Shown here in pieces: positions 1 through 7,886 of a stretch of DNA of 38,278 nt; the stretch's first letter is position 1; every line of letters starts with the position of its first letter. Below the pieces are notes generated by a model. The model was not told the DNA's origin, searched no databases, and worked only from the letters and a program-made list of their open reading frames with translations. Made by a program: the position numbers and the translations under genes. Origin of the DNA: a virus; the IMG/VR virus record IMGVR_UViG_3300010392_000311, positions 1-38,278 of that record, one strand, 5' to 3'.

Positions 1-4
1 CCAA

Positions 5-20
5 GCCACCGGACGGTGGC
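5..20. other. Short hairpin in host flank
   Basis: GCCACC-GGAC-GGTGGC forms a perfect 6-bp stem with a 4-nt loop just upstream of the tRNA gene. No T-run follows. It could be the tail of an upstream transcription unit or a leader structure; the window starts too close to decide. Confidence 0.35.
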
Positions 21-50
21 GCTGGCGATTGAAGCTAGCAAACAAGGTAT

Positions 51-1720
<1,670 letters not shown>

Positions 1721-1724
<4 letters not shown>

Positions 1725-1873
1725 GTGCGGGGCGAATCGGCCTTTCGATCCGCCATCATGGCGCGAACCTGCCGCCGTGCCAAATACCGCGCGAATTCGA
1801 CCGCTTCAGCCGTGGCTGGCTGGCGGTCATGATCGCGGCAGTTGATCAGGGCAAGGGCAGGGCGCGATGCCAT
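1721..1873 (-). CDS. Small basic 50-aa protein coupled to dam and int
   Basis: A short frame fits exactly between the methylase and the integrase: its ATG shares a base with the dam stop (TGATG, 1871-1875) and its TGA overlaps the int start (ATGA, 1721-1724). The product begins MASRPALALINCRDHD and contains an Arg/Ala-rich segment (EFARYLARRQVRAMMADRK) predicted to be helical and positively charged. The position, the coupling at both ends and the lack of any other reading in the gap argue that it is translated. It could be a small DNA-binding or excisionase-like accessory protein, but I do not recognise the family, so that role is only inferred from its position next to int. Confidence 0.65.
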
Positions 1874-2724
1874 CAGGCGAACAGCTGCTGCTGTGATGGA
1901 AGGTCGAGAGCCGCACTTGCGGCCGGGTTGATCCAGAGAACTTCCGTTCTTGGGCTGTTGCGGTGCGCCCTGGCTGCGCTTTCCTCCCGTCGCCAGCCTT
2001 TCAGTGCAACATCATACAACGGGTTGGGATAGCCAGAAAGCACGATCATCGCGGTACTTGACGCAATTGCATCCAGCAGTGCGCAGTGATCGTCGTGGGT
2101 CAATTCATAGGAATAGGTGTGGTATCCATGCCCATCGTTTTTTACCTTAGAACGAGTTGATGGCAGATATGGTGGGTCAAGGTATATTAGAACATTGGGG
2201 GAATTGTAGTCTTTAATCAGGTCGAGTGCAGGTTTGTTTTGGATCGACACGCCGCGGAATCTCTCAATGATAGGCAGGATGTCAGATGGAAATTTGGCCC
2301 ATTCGGAAGCTACATTTGTTGTGCCCGATACCCCGTCAATCCTGAAACCAGCCTCACGATCGATCCTCGCCCCGCCAGTTCCGTGTGCCATGTGAGAGCG
2401 AACAAGCATTCGCCTTGCACGTTCAACGGGTTCTGAAGTCGGTTGTAGGGCCAGTTTGTATTCGGCGCGCGCATAAGGGGTGAGTGCTAGAAGCCGCAGC
2501 AGTTCTTCAGATTGGTCGCTGCGCAAAATTTGGAAGAGATTGACAAGTTCACCATCCAAATCATTGTAAATTTCGTTATATGATCGCTCTTTTCGCAAGA
2601 GTACGGATGCAGCGCCACCAAAGGGTTCTACATAGATTCGATGCGCGGGAAAATGTTCGATCACCCAGGGGGCCAATCGCCATTTACCGCCTAGCCAGCG
2701 GAGAATTGGCCTAGTCGGTTTCAT
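1873..2724 (-). CDS. dam: DNA adenine methylase, D12 (Dam) class
   Basis: This 283-aa enzyme should transfer a methyl group from SAM to N6 of adenine, probably protecting phage DNA or marking regulatory sites. It opens with the class-typical RPILRWLGGKWRLAP, followed by motif I in VEPFGGAASVLLRK (about 31-45). The catalytic DPPY sits in VLIYLDPPY (about 177-185). The order FxGxA...DPPY is that of the alpha (D12) class, and the length matches Dam proteins. The start overlaps the stop of the next methyltransferase gene (ATGA, 2721-2724). The stretch 2100-2640 is visibly more AT-rich than its neighbours, suggesting recent acquisition. The target sequence cannot be read from the protein. Confidence 0.9.
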   Translation of the reverse strand: MKPTRPILRWLGGKWRLAPWVIEHFPAHRIYVEPFGGAASVLLRKERSYNEIYNDLDGELVNLFQILRSDQSEELLRLLALTPYARAEYKLALQPTSEPVERARRMLVRSHMAHGTGGARIDREAGFRIDGVSGTTNVASEWAKFPSDILPIIERFRGVSIQNKPALDLIKDYNSPNVLIYLDPPYLPSTRSKVKNDGHGYHTYSYELTHDDHCALLDAIASSTAMIVLSGYPNPLYDVALKGWRREESAARAHRNSPRTEVLWINPAASAALDLPSQQQLFA

Positions 2725-3455
2725 AATGCCGCCACCGCTTCGCTGATGCGTTCGACTGCGACATCAAACCATTTCGGGTCACGTTCGATGCCATAGAACC
2801 GCTTGCCTGCCTTGATCGCGGCAACGCCGGTGCTGCCGGTTCCCATGAAGGGATCACACACGGTTTCACCGGCCACATTGCGCATGATCTTGTCCATCAC
2901 GGCGGCAGGTTTGATGGTGGGGTGCCCATATTGCCTGCGCAGCTTGCGATCACTGCTGGCGGTGATCGATCGAGCCTTGTCCGCCAGTTCACCCTGCGGG
3001 TGATAGCCACGGTCCCATGCGTGAATGTAGAATTCCCGATCTGGCCGATAATGCTTGTTCGCCATTGGCGTGGGGTTTGGCTTCGTCCAGTCCAGCAGGG
3101 CAAAGCGATGAAACTGACCGCTCACCAGCGGCAGCAGACCGGGCAGCTGATCATTGCTGCAAAAGCATATCAGCGCGCCGCACAGCAGCGGGTTGATGAT
3201 GGAATGATCAAAGCCCTTATCGATCCCGGCTTCTGTGATCTCTTCCAGCATGGTGCGGCTTTTGCGAAAGCGCCCGCCGCCGCTGGTGTTGAGGATATAG
3301 GGCGGGTCCATGCAATCGCAGTCCATCCAGCCCAGGCGGGGCCGGATGGCATAGGCATCACCCAGATAGAGCGTGGCCAGAATCGTATCGCCGTGGCGGA
3401 TTTGAGCGATGTGCTGATCTGGCCCGCTGGCCATGTCGAGGGCGGGGGCGATCAT
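2721..3455 (-). CDS. DNA methyltransferase, beta class (N6-A or N4-C)
   Basis: In this 244-aa methyltransferase the catalytic motif comes first (CDCMDPPYILNTSG, DPPY at 50-53) and the SAM-binding motif last (VCDPFMGTGSTGVAAIKAG, about residues 200-218). That permuted order defines the beta class, which modifies adenine N6 or cytosine N4. HPTIKPAAVMDKI before motif I is also typical. There is no restriction endonuclease beside it, so it is probably an orphan phage methylase used against host restriction. It overlaps both neighbouring genes by four bases (ATGA). Confidence 0.88.
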   Translation of the reverse strand: MIAPALDMASGPDQHIAQIRHGDTILATLYLGDAYAIRPRLGWMDCDCMDPPYILNTSGGGRFRKSRTMLEEITEAGIDKGFDHSIINPLLCGALICFCSNDQLPGLLPLVSGQFHRFALLDWTKPNPTPMANKHYRPDREFYIHAWDRGYHPQGELADKARSITASSDRKLRRQYGHPTIKPAAVMDKIMRNVAGETVCDPFMGTGSTGVAAIKAGKRFYGIERDPKWFDVAVERISEAVAAL

Positions 3456-3745
3456 GCTGACACTTTCTTCCGTTCGCCATAGCCCATTCCTGACAATGCC
3501 TTCGCAACCAGGTTCCAGACGTGTTCGCGTAGACGCGGGTGACTAAGCACCTTCCCCTCGCGCTGTACCAATGGCCCCATCGTTAGCATGGCGCGGTCAA
3601 GTGCTTCTTTTGACCGCCCGCGCAAGGTGCGTGTACGGTAATTGCCATGCTGTGTGGTGCCACCGATGTTATCGATTACCATGCGGGCCAATTCGGTCTG
3701 TTCGCCTGTGATGGCTGAGTGAAGTTCAACGCGAACGATAATCAT
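3452..3745 (-). CDS. Conserved-type phage protein of unknown function
   Basis: This 97-aa soluble protein begins MIIVRVELHSAITGEQTELA and has a basic middle (NYRTRTLRGRSKEALDRA). The N-terminal beta-strand followed by short polar segments resembles small hypothetical proteins of alphaproteobacterial phages, but I assign no function. It is translationally coupled on both sides and lies between two methyltransferase-like genes. Confidence 0.75.
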   Translation of the reverse strand: MIIVRVELHSAITGEQTELARMVIDNIGGTTQHGNYRTRTLRGRSKEALDRAMLTMGPLVQREGKVLSHPRLREHVWNLVAKALSGMGYGERKKVSA

Positions 3746-4398
3746 GCTGCGATCCTTTCCATTGCTGCATCGCCCAGCTGGCGCGCGATGGCAGCGGCCA
3801 GACCGGGATAGGTTTCACTGCGCTTGCGCGCGCGATCGGGGCCGGGCGGTTCGCGGTGAACCGCGCTCCATGCCTTGTGTTCGGCGGTTCCGGCCTTGGG
3901 CGGGGTCAGTTTGTTGGTGGGTTTCAGCCTGGGCAGGTTGATCAGTTCCAGCCCGGTGGCCTTGAAATAGGGATCGCCAAACCACCACGGCTGCACGAAT
4001 TGGGTTTCACCGCGTCGTGTCTTTTCGATGGCATGGCGGTGCATCACCGGGTTTTCGACAACGCGGCAGGGTATCTGGCTGGCATCGCGCAGTGCGGTGT
4101 AGAATGCTGCTGCCTTGTCCAGTTCGGCCCAGCGCGCCGGATCTGGCCCGTTCACCTTCTTCCCGCCGATATAAAGCCATCTGCCGCCAGAATTGCACAG
4201 GATGGTGCAGGGCGGGTGCATCACCGCCATCAAATCCCAGCCATCATCCAGATGGTTCAGAACATCGTCCCTGATATGATGGTTGCTGCCATCATCCGCC
4301 GGTTCGATGTCACATGACCATGCTTCATGGCCCAATGCGGCAAAGGCACGGCGCATGACGCCGGAACGCTCGCAAGCGATCAGAACGCGCAGGCTCAT
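3742..4398 (-). CDS. Cytosine-methyltransferase-like phage protein
   Basis: This 218-aa protein begins MSLRVLIACERSGVMRRAF and has HPPCTILCNSGGRW, with a Pro-Pro-Cys at about 62-64 like the catalytic PC motif of C5 methyltransferases, and VVENPV further on, resembling the ENV motif. The canonical FxGxG motif I is not obvious, so it may be a diverged or non-catalytic member. I chose the ATG at 4398 over an upstream start at 4416 because it overlaps the preceding stop as ATGA, the rule in this operon. It is the third methyltransferase-like gene within 2.5 kb. Activity is uncertain. Confidence 0.7.
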   Translation of the reverse strand: MSLRVLIACERSGVMRRAFAALGHEAWSCDIEPADDGSNHHIRDDVLNHLDDGWDLMAVMHPPCTILCNSGGRWLYIGGKKVNGPDPARWAELDKAAAFYTALRDASQIPCRVVENPVMHRHAIEKTRRGETQFVQPWWFGDPYFKATGLELINLPRLKPTNKLTPPKAGTAEHKAWSAVHREPPGPDRARKRSETYPGLAAAIARQLGDAAMERIAA

Positions 4399-4595
4399 TG
4401 AGTATCCTCCGGCCAAGCCTCATGCATCATGAAACTTGCACCGCATTTGCAACCAGCAGAGTGGTCAGAGAGCGGACCTTCGATGATAAATCTCATGCGC
4501 CATTCGCCGCGCGACCATTCAACTTCGCACCCGGCTTCTGACCAGATGCCTTGCGAATTTCCACAATAGGGGCACACGGGTTTGACAATGCCCAT
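4395..4595 (-). CDS. Small cysteine-rich (zinc-ribbon-like) protein
   Basis: This 66-aa protein has CPYCG near the N-terminus and GCKCGASF near the C-terminus, two Cys pairs that could hold a zinc ion in a rubredoxin-like knuckle. The ATG at 4595 is preferred over an in-frame GTG at 4622 because it overlaps the stop of the upstream small gene as TGATG. It may bind nucleic acid or a protein partner; no family is recognised. Confidence 0.65.
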   Translation of the reverse strand: MGIVKPVCPYCGNSQGIWSEAGCEVEWSRGEWRMRFIIEGPLSDHSAGCKCGASFMMHEAWPEDTQ

Positions 4596-4714
4596 CAGCC
4601 CGCCCCCAAGATCAGTGCCCACAGGTACAGGCTAACGGGCAGAGCGAAGATCAGGCCACGCGCAAATGAGCGGCGGGGTGGATTGGCTGTTAAAATCTGG
4701 ATTGGCATGATCAT
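4595..4714 (-). CDS. 39-aa single-pass membrane protein
   Basis: A short frame starts with MIMPIQILTANPPRRS and ends with one hydrophobic segment (about residues 20-39, LIFALPVSLYLWALILGAG). Two arginines before the segment suggest the N-terminus stays in the cytoplasm. Its start overlaps the upstream stop (ATGA, 4711-4714) and its stop overlaps the next start (TGATG, 4593-4597), which supports translation despite the small size. Function unknown. Confidence 0.55.
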   Translation of the reverse strand: MIMPIQILTANPPRRSFARGLIFALPVSLYLWALILGAG

Positions 4715-5127
4715 TCACCTGACCCATCTGGAAAGTAGGAAACAAAGGTGCCGTCGCGCCGGGTCCATCCTGCTCCAATGATCATGCCCCTAAGCGTGCG
4801 TTCAAGGTGGAAATCCGCGAACCCATCAAGGTGATCGGCAACACCCACTTCAAGGTCTTCAATGGGCAATACTGACAGCGCATAGCTGGCCGCCCGGCGC
4901 GATAGTTCGACCGCAGTTTCTGGCGGGTATGGGATCATCTCTTCCAGAATGGCAGCGAGGCAATCCCGAATGACGTTCTGTGCCACATTGATCTTGGCCA
5001 GATCGGCCGGGAAACCGGATAGCATTTCGGCCATCTCTTTTTCGCTCCGCTGAAATTCGCTTTGGACCGCTTCGATCATGCGTTTTCTGATCGGATTGTT
5101 GGGCTTTCTGAATCGTCCCATGATCAT
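4711..5127 (-). CDS. Hypothetical phage protein, helical
   Basis: This 138-aa soluble protein starts MIMGRFRKPNNPIRKRM; the N-terminal 20 residues are strongly basic and the rest is mostly helical and acidic. The start at 5127 overlaps the previous stop as ATGA; a second ATG two codons in is also possible. No catalytic motif or known family is visible. Confidence 0.7.
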   Translation of the reverse strand: MIMGRFRKPNNPIRKRMIEAVQSEFQRSEKEMAEMLSGFPADLAKINVAQNVIRDCLAAILEEMIPYPPETAVELSRRAASYALSVLPIEDLEVGVADHLDGFADFHLERTLRGMIIGAGWTRRDGTFVSYFPDGSGE

Positions 5128-5459
5128 TTCCCCCGCAGCTTAGTGATGGCGGCGATGGCCATTGCGGCTGTCAGTTCGAGTTGTTTGATCGCTTCGGCGC
5201 GGTCGCCATCCTCTTTCAGCGCGCTGGATGCATTGAGGGCGTAACAGGCCGCGTCCCTTGACCAGTTCATGCCCAGCTGGACCTGATTGCCCTTTTCGGG
5301 CCATGCGGTGTTGACTTCGATCATCTTTTCGCGGGCGGCAATCACGCCCAGAAAGGCGGGCCGATCATCATCCCGAACGGCCAGGTTCGACACATCGTAA
5401 TCAACCATCTGGCTGTTGCGGCCAATGCGTAGCTGCGGGATTTTTACCGGTGCGCCCAT
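5124..5459 (-). CDS. Hypothetical phage protein
   Basis: This 111-aa protein has a short N-terminal strand region (KIPQLRIGRNSQMVDYDV) and an Ala-rich helical C-terminus (KQLELTAAMAIAAITKLRGK). It overlaps its upstream neighbour as TAATG at 5457-5461. Only its membership of the early operon can be stated. Confidence 0.7.
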   Translation of the reverse strand: MGAPVKIPQLRIGRNSQMVDYDVSNLAVRDDDRPAFLGVIAAREKMIEVNTAWPEKGNQVQLGMNWSRDAACYALNASSALKEDGDRAEAIKQLELTAAMAIAAITKLRGK

Positions 5460-5683
5460 TATGCGAAGCCCAGCGGCTGAACGCGCCGCTGCCCCTGCTG
5501 AATTTGCGCCAGGCGCTGGCTTTGTTCGCGCATCGCCCCGCGATAGGTGCGGGTATAGAGCGCCTTTTCCAGACGTTCTTCTTCCCGCAATTCGGCATCT
5601 GTCAGCCTGCGTTGCAGGCGGATCGATGTCAGTTCATCGCGGCGGCGATCCTGAACTGCGACAGGGATATTGCGGAGGGTCAT
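5459..5683 (-). CDS. Small basic helical protein
   Basis: This 74-aa product is rich in Arg, Glu and Gln (LRRLTD-type and REEERLEKAL segments), consistent with one long charged helix, possibly a coiled coil. Its start overlaps the stop of the P-loop gene. No family is recognised. Confidence 0.65.
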   Translation of the reverse strand: MTLRNIPVAVQDRRRDELTSIRLQRRLTDAELREEERLEKALYTRTYRGAMREQSQRLAQIQQGQRRVQPLGFA

Positions 5684-5925
5684 GGTTCAATCCCCGCGTT
5701 GGCCATGGCCGACGCAAATGGGATGATCTGGTCTGCTGAAGCGAATTTCTTCAGGTCATCCCATTGATGATTGCTCAAATGAAGATGGCCGGGCTTCAGC
5801 GTATCCCGTGATGGATAAGGGAAATCATCAACAATACCGATGCAGCCATAATGTTTGCGCAGGGCATCCGCATTGCGGGTTTTACCGCAAGCCATCGGGC
5901 CATAAATGATTATTGTATTGGTCAC
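5680..5925 (-). CDS. Small P-loop NTPase-like protein
   Basis: This 81-aa protein begins MTNTIIIYGPMACGKTRNAD, with a perfect Walker A motif (GPMACGKT, residues 9-16) after a hydrophobic strand, as in small kinases. A possible Walker B-like strand is IGIVDDFPYP (about 29-38). It is far shorter than a normal nucleoside or nucleotide kinase, so it is either a minimal ATP-binding protein or a reduced kinase. It lies beside the HD phosphohydrolase gene, suggesting shared work on nucleotides, which is inference. Confidence 0.7.
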   Translation of the reverse strand: MTNTIIIYGPMACGKTRNADALRKHYGCIGIVDDFPYPSRDTLKPGHLHLSNHQWDDLKKFASADQIIPFASAMANAGIEP

Positions 5926-6701
5926 GCTGCCATCCTTTCGGGTTGAGAGAACAATTCATCGAAGGCGCGCAGGAAGTGTTCCTCTGCCTCGTCCGGGTGC
6001 CATGCGCGGGTGATGCGGATGGCGGTCAGGGCTTCACGGTCCACATTGGCCAGAACCGGCCAGGGGTCTTCAATGCCCTTCAGATCGCGCTGTTCGATGG
6101 CCAGCGCCTGCATATCGGCGCGCTTCACGATTTCGTGCCGGCCGCCAGTCCATTCCACGCCGAACCGGGCGCACAGCCGCTTGTCCAGCACCGCTTCCAC
6201 CCGGCGATAATCCGGCAGGATGATCTTTAGCGGGCGGGTGATGTCATGAATGAAGGCTTCGGGCGCATCGTGCATCAGGGCGCAACGGCGCAGGGCCAGC
6301 CCACGTTCACCGCCGATCTGGCGGGCCACAGGGCTGACCAGGCGCAGAACCAGCAGGCAATGCTGGGCGATGGTGTAAAACTGTCTGGTCTGCCCGCTGA
6401 AGCGCCCCTGGCGCAGACCGGCGGCAATATCCATTGGCTGGATGATGCTGCAATCAGGATCGGCCAGATCAAGATAGCCGCCTGACAGCAGGCGAATGGC
6501 CGTGGGGCAGGTATGCGGCACGGTGGCGGCGCTGGCCGGTTCGGACAGGTCCAGCTGCGGTGCCGGGCTTTGATTGCCGGAAGCGGTGCAATCATCGCAC
6601 AGCAGCTTGCCATCGCGCCATTCCCATCCGGGTGGCGGGGCGGATGCCATGCCGCCATGGGATTTGCCGCAGTCACAGGTGTAGGTAGATGTATCCATCA
6701 T
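5922..6701 (-). CDS. HD-domain phosphohydrolase with N-terminal Cys-rich segment
   Basis: This 259-aa protein has the HD signature: a first histidine in TIAQHCLLV and the metal-binding pair in MHDAPEAFIHD, followed by ITRPLK. That arrangement is typical of 5'-deoxynucleotidase (YfbR-like) and related nucleotide phosphohydrolases. The N-terminal 60 residues carry TCDCGKSHGG and LLCDDCTASG, a likely zinc knuckle. The start at 6701 (MMDTSTYTCDCG) is preferred because GAAAGGGG lies 7 nt upstream; longer frames run into the neighbouring gene. It may trim dNMP pools or a signalling nucleotide during phage growth; the substrate is unknown. Confidence 0.8.
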   Translation of the reverse strand: MMDTSTYTCDCGKSHGGMASAPPPGWEWRDGKLLCDDCTASGNQSPAPQLDLSEPASAATVPHTCPTAIRLLSGGYLDLADPDCSIIQPMDIAAGLRQGRFSGQTRQFYTIAQHCLLVLRLVSPVARQIGGERGLALRRCALMHDAPEAFIHDITRPLKIILPDYRRVEAVLDKRLCARFGVEWTGGRHEIVKRADMQALAIEQRDLKGIEDPWPVLANVDREALTAIRITRAWHPDEAEEHFLRAFDELFSQPERMAA

Positions 6702-6751
6702 GGTGAAACCCCTTTCAGATAATGAGGGTGAAAAGTGCCTGGTTACCCCGC

Positions 6752-6982
6752 TCACCACGGCAGCATGCCAGTGCGAGCCAGCCCTTCCAGAACGCGCCAT
6801 GCGATCCAGGCCATGCCGGGGATGATGATGCAGAGTTCGACCTTCAGGACGATGGCATTGATGCGCCTGACGCGTTCCCGCAGCTGCTGATCATGCAGAG
6901 AGATGATTTCTTCAGGCGTGATCGGTACGGGCCGATGGCTGTCTGCAATGATGCGTGCGCGGGGTTTTGACGAGAGTTTCAT
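6752..6982 (-). CDS. Small membrane-anchored protein
   Basis: This 76-aa protein has a charged N-terminal half (LRERVRRINAIV) and one hydrophobic segment near residues 45-66 (ELCIIIPGMAWIAWRVLEGL). Its start overlaps the preceding stop (ATGA, 6979-6982). A 50-nt gap follows, so the HD gene downstream uses its own ribosome-binding site. No function can be assigned. Confidence 0.65.
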   Translation of the reverse strand: MKLSSKPRARIIADSHRPVPITPEEIISLHDQQLRERVRRINAIVLKVELCIIIPGMAWIAWRVLEGLARTGMLPW

Positions 6983-7509
6983 GCCGCGATCCTTTGTGTG
7001 TCGGCAGGTGCCTGTGATTGTCGGGAACGCTGTTTTTCACCCAGCGTGGGCTGCCCATTTTCGGCGCGCCAGCTGTGGCCGATATTGGCGAAAAAGCGTG
7101 CGTGGCTGGTGATGCAGTGGCCCATGCGTTCGCGCTGCGCCCACCAGCGCATGGCACAGAGCAATGCGCCCTGCCGCGCTTCATCATCGGTCAAGCGCCC
7201 ACCATGTTCCGCTGCCTGTTCCAGAAAGCGTTCAATGGCAGTATCCAGCGCAGCGATGCGGCCTGCCAGAGTTTCACCCGTTGCAGGCTGGCCATCACCC
7301 AGGGCGATCCAGCGCCAATCGCGCGCGATTTCACGCCATGCGGCCAGATCGGCACGGGCATCATCTTCGGAGATGGCACCTGCCTTCACATGGTCAGGGT
7401 ATGCCGCGCGGCGGCGGTTGAAGGCGGCCAGCGCCTCTGCTGCGATGTCAGCGCGATCATGGATGGCTGCATCGGGGTTTTCGATGGCGGGATGCGTCCA
7501 GTCCATCAT
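6979..7509 (-). CDS. Hypothetical early phage protein
   Basis: This 176-aa soluble protein starts MMDWTHPAIENPDAAIHDRA and is Ala/Arg/Glu-rich and predicted helical, with a Trp-rich middle (LAAWREIARDWRWIALGD). It is coupled to the GapR-like gene upstream (ATGA, 7506-7509). No motif allows a functional call. Confidence 0.7.
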   Translation of the reverse strand: MMDWTHPAIENPDAAIHDRADIAAEALAAFNRRRAAYPDHVKAGAISEDDARADLAAWREIARDWRWIALGDGQPATGETLAGRIAALDTAIERFLEQAAEHGGRLTDDEARQGALLCAMRWWAQRERMGHCITSHARFFANIGHSWRAENGQPTLGEKQRSRQSQAPADTQRIAA

Positions 7510-7886
7510 TCCATCCCCAGCGCGGATTTATAGGCATCCAGCAGCATTTCTGCTTCCATGCGCAGATCAGGGTTCATCTTGCGCAGACGAATGATCGCAT
7601 CGATCGTTTTGTTATCGAAGCCGATGGCCTTGGCTTCGGATGCGACATCGCGCAGATCATCATTAATGCCTTGCCGTTCTTCCAGCAGGCGTTCCTTGCG
7701 TTCGATTATGATCTTCAGCCGCTGGGCTGATTCATCAGGATTGGCATGAATATCCGCCGGTTGGATGCGCGTTTTCTTCTTCCCCTTGGCCGGGGGCAGG
7801 GGCCGGAATTCGTGTCGGATACCGCCCTGGCCATCTGGCACGGGGACAAGGCCCATGCGGACGCCATCGCCTGATTTATCGCTCAT
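7506..7886 (-). CDS. gapR-like: GapR-like (DUF2312) DNA-binding protein
   Basis: The C-terminal ~80 residues match the GapR family: NPDESAQRLKIIIERKERL, then EERQGINDDLRDVASEAKAI, then KTIDAIIRLRKMNPD and a closing LLDAYKSALGM. GapR is an alphaproteobacterial nucleoid protein that binds overtwisted AT-rich DNA ahead of replication and transcription forks and stimulates topoisomerases. This copy has an extra ~45-residue N-terminal tail with a Lys-rich patch (KGKKKTR). It lies directly downstream of the primase-helicase gene, so a role in phage replication is plausible. Confidence 0.87.
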   Translation of the reverse strand: MSDKSGDGVRMGLVPVPDGQGGIRHEFRPLPPAKGKKKTRIQPADIHANPDESAQRLKIIIERKERLLEERQGINDDLRDVASEAKAIGFDNKTIDAIIRLRKMNPDLRMEAEMLLDAYKSALGME

